The notes beneath the pieces were generated by a model. That model was not told where the DNA came from and made no database searches. It saw only the letters and a program-made list of their open reading frames with translations. Below are positions 15,330-23,900 of a stretch of 37,600 bases of DNA, one piece after another. The position numbers were made by a program, and so were the translations under genes. This stretch comes from RGIG9041 sp045593905 (GTDB taxonomy: Bacteria; Bacillota; Clostridia; Oscillospirales; QAKW01), in assembly GCA_045593905.1 (NCBI GenBank), contig JAZNXL010000062.1, positions 1-37,600 on the forward strand. Direction: 5' to 3'. The stretch's first letter is position 1. The number at the start of each line of letters is the position of its first letter.

Positions 15330-16733
15330 ATGAAAAATACCGAAAAAACCATGGAGAAAATCGTAGCCCTTTGCAAAAACAGGGGCTTTGTTTACGCAGG
15401 CAGCGAAATCTACGGCGGCCTTGCAAATAGCTGGGACTACGGTCCCCTCGGCGTTGAGCTTAAAAACAACGTTAAAAAGGCTTGGTGGAAAAAGTTTGTT
15501 CAAGAAAGCCCTTATAACGTAGGTCTTGACAGTGCAATCATTATGAACCCTGAAACCTGGGTTGCATCAGGTCACCTTGGCGGCTTTTCAGACCCGCTTA
15601 TGGACTGTAAGGTGTGCAAAACCCGTCACAGAGCAGACAAGCTTATTGAAGACTATGTTGCCGAGAATAATCTTTCAGACAACCCTGCAGGCTGGTCAGA
15701 CGACCAAATGCTCCAATACATCAAAGAGCATCACATTGTTTGCCCCTCATGCGGTTCTTCAGACTTTACCGACATCCGTAAGTTTAACCTTATGTTTAAA
15801 ACATTCCAGGGCGTAACCGAAGACTCGTCTTCAACACTCTATCTTCGCCCCGAAACCGCACAGGGTATCTTTGTAAACTTTAAAAATATTCAGCGCACCA
15901 CACGTAAAAAAATTCCGTTTGGTGTTGGCCAGATTGGTAAATCGTTCAGAAACGAAATCACACCCGGTAACTTTACCTTCCGTACCCGCGAGTTTGAACA
16001 AATGGAGCTTGAGTTCTTCTGCAAACCCGGTACCGCCCTTGAGTGGTTTGATTATTGGCGCGGCTACTGCCGTGACTGGCTGTATAACCTCGGTATGAAC
16101 GCCGAAAACTTAAGACTTCGCGACCACGACAAAGACGAGCTTTGCTTCTATTCAAAAGCAACTACCGACTTTGAGTTCTTGTTCCCGTTTGGCTGGGGCG
16201 AACTTTGGGGCGTTGCCGACAGAACCGACTACGACCTTACCCAGCACGCCGAGCACTCGCACGAGCCTATGGAGTATTTTGACCCCGAAACAAACGAAAA
16301 ATACGTTCCTTACGTTGTCGAGCCGTCACTTGGTGCTGACCGTGTGGTTCTTGCTTTCCTTTGCGAAGCGTACGACGAAGAAAACATTTCAAAAGACCCT
16401 GCCAAAGAAGATATCCGCGTGGTTCTTCGTTTTCACCCTGCGCTCGCACCCTTCAAGGCTGCAGTTTTACCGCTTTCTAAAAAGCTTTCAGAAAAAGCAG
16501 GCGAGGTTTTTGCAAACCTTTCAAAAGAGTTCAGCGTTGACTTTGACGATGCAGGCTCGATCGGTAAGCGTTACCGCCGTCAAGACGAAATCGGCACACC
16601 GCTTTGTATCACATACGACTTCGAGAGTGAAGAGGACGGCTGCGTAACAGTTCGTGACCGTGATACTATGGAGCAGGTGCGCATTCCGATTGCCGAGCTT
16701 AACGCATATATTTCAAACAAAATCAAGTTTTAA
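15330..16733 (+). CDS. glyQS: glycine--tRNA ligase, class II, single-chain homodimeric type
   Basis: The protein has 467 residues from the ATG at 15330, which has GGAG seven bases upstream. An in-frame TTG five codons earlier overlaps that site and is not used. Class II motifs: GGLANSWDYGPLGVELKNN near the start, motif 2 as FRNEITPGNFTFRTREFEQMELEFF, and motif 3 GADR in VEPSLGADRVVLAF. A CxxC/CxxC pair (CKVCKTRHRAD and CPSCGSSDF) suggests a bound zinc. The C-terminal anticodon-binding domain contains RYRRQDEIGTPLCITYDFES. The enzyme charges tRNA-Gly. It is the alpha2 type, unlike the alpha2-beta2 GlyQ/GlyS of Bacillus. No terminator follows; rpmH has its own promoter 10 bases on. Confidence 0.97.
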   Translation: MKNTEKTMEKIVALCKNRGFVYAGSEIYGGLANSWDYGPLGVELKNNVKKAWWKKFVQESPYNVGLDSAIIMNPETWVASGHLGGFSDPLMDCKVCKTRHRADKLIEDYVAENNLSDNPAGWSDDQMLQYIKEHHIVCPSCGSSDFTDIRKFNLMFKTFQGVTEDSSSTLYLRPETAQGIFVNFKNIQRTTRKKIPFGVGQIGKSFRNEITPGNFTFRTREFEQMELEFFCKPGTALEWFDYWRGYCRDWLYNLGMNAENLRLRDHDKDELCFYSKATTDFEFLFPFGWGELWGVADRTDYDLTQHAEHSHEPMEYFDPETNEKYVPYVVEPSLGADRVVLAFLCEAYDEENISKDPAKEDIRVVLRFHPALAPFKAAVLPLSKKLSEKAGEVFANLSKEFSVDFDDAGSIGKRYRRQDEIGTPLCITYDFESEEDGCVTVRDRDTMEQVRIPIAELNAYISNKIKF

Positions 16734-16742
16734 AAATTTTTG

Positions 16743-16771
16743 TTGACAAATCAATTTATTTACTTTATAAT
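16743..16771 (+). promoter_or_regulatory. promoter of rpmH-rnpA operon
   Basis: TTGACA (16743-16748), a 17-base spacer and TATAAT (16766-16771): full consensus, 41 bases before the rpmH ATG. This fits a strongly expressed ribosomal protein gene. Confidence 0.88.
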
Positions 16772-16812
16772 ATCTAATGCTATTATTTATTAAGGTCAGG
16801 AGGTAAATTCTA

Positions 16813-16947
16813 ATGGTTCGTACTTATCAGCCTAAAAAAAGACAAAGAAGTAAAGAACACGGCTTCAGAAAAAGAATGAGAACAGCTAACGGCAGAAAGG
16901 TCTTGGCCAGAAGACGTGCAAAGGGCAGAGTAAGATTAACTCACTAA
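16813..16947 (+). CDS. rpmH: 50S ribosomal protein L34
   Basis: This 44-residue, highly basic protein begins MVRTYQPKKRQRSKEHGFRK, followed by RMRTANGRKVLARRRAKGRVRLTH. That is the complete L34 sequence pattern, and the length is exactly typical. The binding site AGGAGG sits nine or so bases before the ATG. It heads the conserved rpmH-rnpA-yidD-yidC-jag block. A terminator-like hairpin directly after its stop (16953-16980) probably reduces transcription into rnpA, matching the very different amounts of the two products that cells need. Confidence 0.98.
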   Translation: MVRTYQPKKRQRSKEHGFRKRMRTANGRKVLARRRAKGRVRLTH

Positions 16948-16952
16948 ATAAC

Positions 16953-16980
16953 GGGGGGCTCTATTTTTGAGCCCCTTTTT
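16953..16980 (+). terminator. intrinsic terminator/attenuator between rpmH and rnpA
   Basis: GGGGCTC (16955-16961) pairs with GAGCCCC (16969-16975) and TTTTT follows. The rnpA binding site starts right after it. No promoter is evident between, so rnpA depends on readthrough. Confidence 0.85.
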
Positions 16981-16996
16981 GTTTGGAGCACCAATT

Positions 16997-17323
16997 ATGA
17001 AAAAAATAGAAAGCGTTAAAGAAAACGTAAGCTTCCGCCGCGCATACCATAAGGGCAAGCAGGTAAGCCTTGGCCCTGTAAACGTATGCTGGCGCAAAAA
17101 CCGACTCGGCAAGCGCCGTCTTGGTATAACAGTATCTAAAAAAATCGGCTGTGCAGTAAAACGCAACCGCATCCGTCGTATTATTCGTGCCGCGGCGTAC
17201 GAGTGCGCAAATCTTTTGCCCGAAAATTGCGATATTATAATCATTGCGCGTTCGGCGGCAGTCGGTCTTAAAAGCACCGACATTACAAAGGTGATTTATG
17301 AATATTTTAGCAAAAACAGTTAA
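16997..17323 (+). CDS. rnpA: ribonuclease P protein component
   Basis: The protein has 108 residues from the ATG at 16997, with GGAG nine or so bases upstream. A longer in-frame start at 16967 lies in the terminator hairpin and is rejected. The RNR signature is clear: RRLGITVSKKIGCAVKRNRI then RRIIRAA. The N-terminus VKENVSFRRAYHKGK matches the family start. It binds the RNase P RNA and helps cleave tRNA 5' leaders. Its 3' end overlaps yidD by 26 bases. Confidence 0.95.
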   Translation: MKKIESVKENVSFRRAYHKGKQVSLGPVNVCWRKNRLGKRRLGITVSKKIGCAVKRNRIRRIIRAAAYECANLLPENCDIIIIARSAAVGLKSTDITKVIYEYFSKNS

Positions 17324-17570
17324 TATTTTAAAAAAAGCCTTTATTTTACCAATAAAATTTTATCAACGTTACATATCCCCGAGCCTGCCTGCTCGCTGCA
17401 AATATTATCCCACCTGCTCGCAGTATGCAATAACTGCCATTGAACGCTTTGGAATAATAGTGGGCGGTGCGCTCGCGTTTTGGCGAATACTTCGGTGCAA
17501 CCCCTGGTCAAAGGGCGGTATAGACCACGTACCCGAGCGCCTTTTTACTAAAAAAACAAAGGAGAAATAA
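17298..17570 (+). CDS. yidD: membrane protein insertion efficiency factor YidD
   Basis: This 90-residue protein carries the family core: IKFYQRYISPSLPARCKYYP followed by TCSQYAITAIERFG, and then RCNPWSKGGIDHVP. YidD is a small membrane-associated protein thought to help YidC place proteins in the membrane. AAGGTGA lies just before the ATG. It overlaps the end of rnpA and stops 2 bases before yidC, the usual order for this cluster. Confidence 0.95.
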   Translation: MNILAKTVNILKKAFILPIKFYQRYISPSLPARCKYYPTCSQYAITAIERFGIIVGGALAFWRILRCNPWSKGGIDHVPERLFTKKTKEK

Positions 17571-17572
17571 AA

Positions 17573-18580
17573 ATGACAATCTGGAGCTATCTTATGATAC
17601 CCTTTGGCTACATTATGCGTTTTTGTTACGAGCTTTTTAACAGCTACGGCACAGCGCTGTTTTTGTACGCCCTGTTTACAAGAATCATCCTTTTTCCGCT
17701 TGCAATGAAGCAACAAAAATCTCAGCTTAGTATGATAAGACTTAAGCCTTATCAGGACCAGCTGTTAAAAAAATACGGAAGCAACAAGCAAAAGTATCAA
17801 GAAGAGCTTATGAACCTCTATCAGCGTGAGGGCTACAGCCCCATGTCAAGCTGTCTTCCCACCTTTATTCAGCTTCCTATTATTATGCTTATCTACACAA
17901 TTGTTCGCCGTCCTTTAACATACGTTGGCGGTTGGAAATTGTACGAAATCTGGCCCAAAATGGAGCCGTATGTTAAAAAGTTCCCCGACCTTTTTAAAGG
18001 CGCTACCACCGAGAACTTTACTAAGTACGAGGTACAGCTTTTGTCATGCCTTTCAGCTGACGGTGAGAGTGTTATAAATACCAGATTTATGGGTCTTTTT
18101 GACTTAACACTCGAGCCTTCAAAGTTTATGACCGAGGGTAATTTCTGGCTTATCCTTATCCCTGTTGTTGCAGGTGTTACAAGCTGGCTTGTTGGCTACA
18201 TTTCACAAAAACTTAACCCAATGGCAGTTACAGGCGACGGGTCTTCGGCAGGGTCTATGAAAATGATGAACATTGCAATGCCGCTTTTATCGGCTTGGAT
18301 GTCGTATACATTTACATCAGGTCTTGGCCTTTACTGGATAGCATCAAACGTTGTTTCAATTATCCAAACACTCGTTTTACACAAAATGTACGACCCCAAA
18401 AAAGTACTTGCTGAGGTTGAGGACAAAATGGCTCGCGAAAAAGCCGCCGAAAAAGAAAAACGCAGACTCGCTGCCGAAAAACGCGCAATGTCAAACAACA
18501 AAAACAGCAAGAAAAAGCGCGCTATGACTGTAAATTACACCGAAGTTGACGGTGTTAGTGATACCGAAAAGGAGAATTAA
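17573..18580 (+). CDS. yidC: membrane protein insertase YidC/OxaA/SpoIIIJ
   Basis: The protein has 335 residues with AGGAG eight or so bases before the ATG. Membrane segments are visible near the N-terminus (LMIPFGYIMRFCYEL), at LFLYALFTRIILFPLAM with the conserved groove arginine Arg37, at SSCLPTFIQLPIIMLIYTIV, at FWLILIPVVAGVTSWLVGYI, and at MMNIAMPLLSAWMSYTFTSG with LGLYWIASNVVSIIQTL. A cytoplasmic coiled coil MIRLKPYQDQLLKKYGSNKQ and a lysine-rich tail (MAREKAAEKEKRRLAAEKRA) suit ribosome contact. It inserts membrane proteins alone or with Sec. There is no lipobox, unlike many Gram-positive paralogues. Confidence 0.96.
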   Translation: MTIWSYLMIPFGYIMRFCYELFNSYGTALFLYALFTRIILFPLAMKQQKSQLSMIRLKPYQDQLLKKYGSNKQKYQEELMNLYQREGYSPMSSCLPTFIQLPIIMLIYTIVRRPLTYVGGWKLYEIWPKMEPYVKKFPDLFKGATTENFTKYEVQLLSCLSADGESVINTRFMGLFDLTLEPSKFMTEGNFWLILIPVVAGVTSWLVGYISQKLNPMAVTGDGSSAGSMKMMNIAMPLLSAWMSYTFTSGLGLYWIASNVVSIIQTLVLHKMYDPKKVLAEVEDKMAREKAAEKEKRRLAAEKRAMSNNKNSKKKRAMTVNYTEVDGVSDTEKEN

Positions 18581-18586
18581 TTTAAA

Positions 18587-19375
18587 ATGGCAATCGAACA
18601 ATTGTTTTTTGAGGGCAAAACAATAGATGCTGCTCTCGAAATCGCCGCAGATACGCTGGGCGAAGACAAAGATTTGCTTGAGTACGAGGTTGTTGTAACC
18701 CCCAGCCGCGGCATATTCGGCATAGGCGCAACTCTTGCAAAAATCATGGTAGAAAGAGAAGTAGAGGACAAAAAACAAGAGGTTAAAGAAGTTAAACTTC
18801 CTGAAGGCTTTGTTCCCGAAAAAATCTCTAAAAAACAAAAACCGAGCGCTCCCAAAAAAGAAAAAAAGAGCGAGCCGGTTACCTTTGAACGTGTACTTAG
18901 CGCAGTACCCGAAGGTGACGAGGTTGTACCTGTTATCGAAAAGTTCATTTTAGGTCTTTTAAAAGAACTTGAAATCGAAGACGGTAAGGTTGATATAAGC
19001 CTTGACCAGAACGGCGGTTACTTTACCGTTGTTTCGGGCTCAAAAATGGGTGTTCTTATTGGCCGTCGCGGTGAAACACTCGACGCTGCCCAATACCTTG
19101 CAAACCTCGTTGTAAACCGCGGCCGCGACAAAAAGGTAAAAGTAATTCTCGATAGCGAGAACTACCGCGCAAAACGCACCGCAGCTTTATCAGCGCTTGC
19201 AAACAGAACCGCTGACAAGGCAATCAAGTATAAGAGAAACCAAACACTTGAGCCTATGGACGCATACGAGCGTAGAATTATCCACGCTTCGCTTACCGGC
19301 CGCGAGAATATCAGTACCTATTCAGTAGGCACCGAGCCCCGCCGTAAAGTTGTAATAGCATATCAAGATAAATAA
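18587..19375 (+). CDS. jag: RNA-binding protein Jag (KhpB): Jag_N, KH and R3H domains
   Basis: This 262-residue protein shows three modules. Jag_N (residues 1-50) contains FFEGKTIDAALEIAADTLG and PSRGIFGIGA. A lysine-rich linker follows. A KH domain has GVLIGRRGETLDAAQYLANL near residues 160-180. The R3H domain has ALANRTADKAIKYKRNQTLE and MDAYERRIIHASL. Jag/KhpB binds many transcripts and, with KhpA, affects cell elongation and division in streptococci. It is 6 bases after yidC, so it shares that operon. A strong terminator ends the operon right after its stop codon. Confidence 0.95.
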   Translation: MAIEQLFFEGKTIDAALEIAADTLGEDKDLLEYEVVVTPSRGIFGIGATLAKIMVEREVEDKKQEVKEVKLPEGFVPEKISKKQKPSAPKKEKKSEPVTFERVLSAVPEGDEVVPVIEKFILGLLKELEIEDGKVDISLDQNGGYFTVVSGSKMGVLIGRRGETLDAAQYLANLVVNRGRDKKVKVILDSENYRAKRTAALSALANRTADKAIKYKRNQTLEPMDAYERRIIHASLTGRENISTYSVGTEPRRKVVIAYQDK

Positions 19376-19380
19376 TAACG

Positions 19381-19409
19381 GGGGCAATTTAATTGCCCCT
19401 TTGTTTTTT
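19381..19409 (+). terminator. intrinsic terminator after jag
   Basis: GGGGCAAT (19381-19388), a 3-base loop, ATTGCCCC (19392-19399), then a T-rich tract. It ends 13 bases before the mnmE ATG, so mnmE relies on readthrough or an unseen promoter. Confidence 0.88.
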
Positions 19410-19422
19410 AAAGGTAAAAAGT

Positions 19423-20784
19423 ATGGATACAATTTGTGCAATAGCAACCGCAAAAGCCACCGCCGCCATTGGCGTTATCCGTGTAAGCGGTGAAAACGCT
19501 TTTAAAATTTGCGACAAAATTATAAAAACCAAATCAAAACCGCTAAATGAAACCCCGCCTGCCGCTATGCGCCTTGGTAAAATTTATGACGGCGAGCGCG
19601 CAGTTGACGAGGTGCTTTGCGCCGTTTTTAAGGCTCCGCACTCGTACACAGGCGAAAATATTGTCGAAATAAACTGCCACGGCGGTATCTCTATACTCGA
19701 GCGTGTGCTTAAACTTTTAATCAAAAACGGTTGTAGACAAGCCGAGGCAGGCGAGTTTACCAAACGCGCCTTTTTAAACGGCAAGCTCGACCTTGTTCAA
19801 GCCGAAGCGGTGGGTGACCTTATCCACTCGTCATCGGCGCTTGATGCATCTTTGGCACTCCAGCGTATGTCGGGCAAGCTTTCAAATCAGTTTGACGATG
19901 TTTTTTCAGAGCTTGTTGCAATTAATACCGATATTTTGGCATACATCGACTTTCCTGAAGAGGGGCTTGTTGATGTTGATTCTGACTCGGTTATCCACCG
20001 ATTAAACACAGTAAAAGCTAACCTTATAAAGCTTGAAAAGAGCTTTGAAATCGGCTCGGTAATAAAAGACGGCGCAACCACCGCCATTGTCGGTGCGCCA
20101 AACGTTGGCAAAAGCACACTTCTTAACGCAATACTCGGTTACGACCGCTCAATCGTGTCGGATACCGCGGGTACAACTCGCGATATGGTGTCGGAGCGCG
20201 CCGTTTTCGGCGATATAACGCTTAACCTTTGCGACACAGCAGGCATCCGTTCAACCGACGGCGAAATTGAGCAGATGGGTATTGAAATCTCAAAGCGTCA
20301 GCTTGAAAGCGCCGACCTTGTGTTTGCGCTTTTTGACGGCTCAAGAGCGCTTGAGAGCGACGACCTTGATATTATTGAGCTTTGCCGTGGCAAGACCTCG
20401 ATTGCGGTAATAAATAAGACCGACCTTGAGCCTTTGGTCGATGTTGAGTATATTGAAAAATCATTTGAAAACACAGCGCTTATAAGCGCGAAAAACGGCG
20501 AGGGCATTGACAAGATTGCGGCTATTGTAAAAAAACTGTTTAACACCGACAATATCAATATTGAAAGCGGTTTAATGCTTACTAACCTTCGCCATTACGA
20601 GCGTGTTGTTAAAGCTCGCGAGCTTGTTGAAAGTGCGCTAAATACACTAACCCTTGGCTTTACACCCGACCTTGCGAGTGTTGATATAACCGAGGCTGCA
20701 TCGCAAATCTCACTTATTACAGGCAGGGGCGTAAGCGACAAAATAATCGACGAAATATTCTCAAAGTTCTGCGTAGGAAAATAA
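19423..20784 (+). CDS. mnmE: tRNA uridine-5-carboxymethylaminomethyl(34) synthesis GTPase MnmE
   Basis: The protein has 453 residues from the ATG at 19423, with AAAGG upstream. A TTG ten codons earlier lies in the terminator and is rejected. An N-terminal tetrahydrofolate-binding domain begins DTICAIATAKATAAIGVIRV. Then a helical domain, the G domain with G1 GAPNVGKS (224-231), DTAGTTRD, DTAGIR and NKTD, and a C-terminal CVGK (the CxGK motif whose cysteine is conserved). With MnmG it makes the (c)mnm5 group on U34 of several tRNAs. It ends the classical rpmH-to-mnmE gene order. Confidence 0.97.
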   Translation: MDTICAIATAKATAAIGVIRVSGENAFKICDKIIKTKSKPLNETPPAAMRLGKIYDGERAVDEVLCAVFKAPHSYTGENIVEINCHGGISILERVLKLLIKNGCRQAEAGEFTKRAFLNGKLDLVQAEAVGDLIHSSSALDASLALQRMSGKLSNQFDDVFSELVAINTDILAYIDFPEEGLVDVDSDSVIHRLNTVKANLIKLEKSFEIGSVIKDGATTAIVGAPNVGKSTLLNAILGYDRSIVSDTAGTTRDMVSERAVFGDITLNLCDTAGIRSTDGEIEQMGIEISKRQLESADLVFALFDGSRALESDDLDIIELCRGKTSIAVINKTDLEPLVDVEYIEKSFENTALISAKNGEGIDKIAAIVKKLFNTDNINIESGLMLTNLRHYERVVKARELVESALNTLTLGFTPDLASVDITEAASQISLITGRGVSDKIIDEIFSKFCVGK

Positions 20785-20812
20785 AAAAGGACACCTTTGG
20801 TGTCCTTTTTTT
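20784..20812 (+). terminator. intrinsic terminator of mnmE
   Basis: AAAAAGGACACC and GGTGTCCTTTTT form a stem with loop TTT, followed by T. It starts at the stop codon. Confidence 0.9.
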
Positions 20813-20821
20813 GTTATGCCT

Positions 20822-20865
20822 TACTTGCCTAAAGGGAGGGGGACCGCGTAAGCGGTGGAGGGATA
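20822..20865. repeat. short GGGAGG-type palindromic repeat
   Basis: The segment has TTGCCTAAAGGGAGG at the left, a central hairpin ACCGC-GTAA-GCGGT, and GGAGGGAT at the right. Its form resembles the small dispersed palindromic repeats common between genes in Clostridia genomes. That is recognised by eye only, and no second copy is in this window. Confidence 0.45.
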
Positions 20866-20884
20866 AAAATCTCATTTTATTTTA

Positions 20885-20913
20885 TTGCTTTATTCAGAAT
20901 TATATTATATAAT
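20885..20913 (+). promoter_or_regulatory. promoter of the 1775-residue surface protein gene
   Basis: TTGCTT (20885-20890), a 17-base spacer and TATAAT (20908-20913), 30 bases before the ATG. An AGGGG binding site follows at 20933-20937. Confidence 0.7.
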
Positions 20914-20943
20914 ACGCTTATAATTGTTGCTTAGGGGTAAAAT

Positions 20944-23900
20944 ATGACTAAAAGAATTATATCAATAGTTTTAACAATATTTATGACAGCGTTACTTGTT
21001 GCGACTTTTGCAACAACCGCATTTGCGGCAACTGTCAGCTTTGAAATAAACCCCATTGTATTTTTGGGCGGCGGTGACGAGTATAATATTGTGTGGCGCA
21101 CCAATGTTACCAGCATAGGCTACGTAACCTATACCGTTAACGGTACAACCTATACAGTATATGATGAGCAAAACGGAGTTGTCCGTACCGACGACAATAT
21201 GCACACGGTACGTATTCCGCAGGCGCACCTTGACAGCGCAGGCTCATATACCGTTGTATCAAAAGAGGTCACAAGCCGCAGTGGTTACAATATAAACCTT
21301 GGCAACTCTGTTCAAACCACACAAAACTTTATTGGCTATGATGGTAGCGGCGACGTTACCTTTGCGGCAATGTCAGATACCCACTTTGTGCTTTCAACTA
21401 AATCGCAAACTTTTTCGTTTGCCAAAAACCTTATGGAAACAACTCACGCCGACGCCGATGTAATAATTTTAAACGGCGATATCAGTGGCGATAGTCTTCA
21501 AGAAAAAGCTTCGTATGATGCTCTTTTTGAGTTTATGTATGTTGTAAGCAGTAACGGTCAAAAGCCGGTCTTATTTGTAGTAGGCAACCACGAAAAACGC
21601 GGCTTTTATTCAAAAGAATTAGAAAAATATCTTGTTTATGATACAGGCGAATTTTACGGTCGCATAGACTATGGTCCCGCATCAATGATTGTGTTAGACA
21701 GCGGCGAAGATAAAGAAGATACCGTAATAAACTACGGCCACGATGGCACCGCAGGACTTGTTGACTTTAATCATTACTTTGATGAGCAAATTGAATGGGC
21801 AAAGTCGATGGGCGGGTATCGTGCCGATGCCGAGTATACGTTTTCGGTAAGTCACAGTGTTGAACCGTTCTGCACCCTTTACAGAAATGCTGACATTCGC
21901 AAACCTTTAAAAGAATATGGTACTCATTTTGTTATTGGCGGCCACACTCACGGCTTGACGCACAGATGGCAAGCACCTAACTATGGCACCCTGCCTTATC
22001 CCGGCTTGATTGTTGGCCTTAAAGACGGAACAGGTTTTTCTTCATCGTCTATCACCTGCAAAGACGGTAGTTACACTATAAAGCGCTACAACAAAAGCGG
22101 CAGTATCTGTAGCTGTGAAAACTGCATTACTTACGGCAATGGAGAAATAATTACATACACACCGCCCCAAACAACTGCAACAACCTATACTGCAGAGGCA
22201 ACACAACAAACTGTTCAAGCAACTCAACAAACAACGCAGACTCAGTCAACCACTCAAATTGCTACGGCATACGGTCTTTCAACAACCGCTGTTAAAAGCG
22301 CATCAGCTACAATTTCGCAAATTACAAAGCCTGTTGTATTTGACTGTGGTTATTATTACTCGGTAGTGTGGCAAACCACTTCGGGTATAAAGTGCGGCGG
22401 CTACGTAGAGGTAGCAGGCGACACAAGTTACTGGAATGGCTCGCACGGCGGTAAGCTGCGTACCGAAACAACCCACTCGGTACGAATACCTAAATCAAAA
22501 CTCGCAGGCAAAACCTATACCGTTAAAAACCGTACTATAGGCAACTACAACGCCTACGGCTTTTATAACGGCGCTGATGTTGAATACGGTGAGTGGGTAA
22601 GCGCCCAGCCAATTACTATGGCGGCGCTTCCAAACGACAGCTCATCAAAATTTACCGCTCTTGCCGTTGCAAATAAAACAGGCGGAAAAACCGCGGCAAC
22701 CGAGCTTTTATCAAAATATAGTACCACCCCTAACCTCTTGGTAATGCTTGGCGATATGGCGCCCGCTCTTGATACCGAGGCTGACTTTGGTAAATATATA
22801 CTCGAGTATGCGGCCGAGGTTACAGGCGGTAAATATCCTGTAGTATTCTGCCGCGGCGAAGGCGAATCAAAAGGCGCTTTTGCGGCAAACGTTTCAAGAT
22901 TTATCCGCGTGTTTACGGGCGACGGTGCAATGGCGGGCTTTAATACCGACTATGCATACGGCAGTAACTACTCGTTTATCGCGCTCGATACAGCAACTAA
23001 AAATAAAGATAGTTTTTCAGGCTATAAACGTTATGCAAAATTCGATACCATAAGACAAAAGCAAACAACATGGCTTGAACAAATTTCGGGCTCTATTAAT
23101 TGTAATTATAACCTTGTTTTTGCAAATGCCGACAATCTTTCAAACTGCGTTGGTGTTAACTTTGCACAAAACTTTAAAAATGTTGGCACACACCTTGTTG
23201 TTGCTGCGGGTAGCGGTTCGGCTAAATTTACAAAAGGCGGACACGCATACTCACAAGCGAACGTAGGCGATGCACTTGGTCTTGTGCTCACCTGCGCCAA
23301 CAACAAAATTAAGGTTGAGTCAATTAATAGCTCAACTACAACACTCGGCGAGGTTGATACCAAAACAACAAACTATATCTATAACCACACCTACACAGCT
23401 GATTTTGATACAACAAGCCACTGGCAAGTATGTACAATTTGCGGTGAAAAGAATAATATTGTTACTCACGGTTTTGACAACGCTTGCGATACAACCTGTA
23501 ATGGCTGTAATTATGTAAGAGAAACAGCTCACAACTATCAAATAAAGCACGACGACACAAGCCACTTTGAAGAGTGCTCTGTTTGTGGCGACAAAACAAA
23601 TATCAAAGAACAATCAATAAAAAATGTAAGTGCAAAAGCACCTACATGCGAAAAAATTGGTTGGGATGCTTATAAATATTGCGAAAACTGCGACTATTCA
23701 ACATACGTAGAAAAATCTGCGACAGGTCATAGCCTTAAAAATGTAGATGCCAAGGCTAAAACCTGTACAACAGTTGGTTGGAACGCTTACGAATACTGCG
23801 AAGATTGTGACCACACAACATACGTTGAAATTCCTGCAAGCCACGAATTTATAAACGTTAATGCAAAAGACAAGACTTGTACCGAGGACGGTTACACCGC

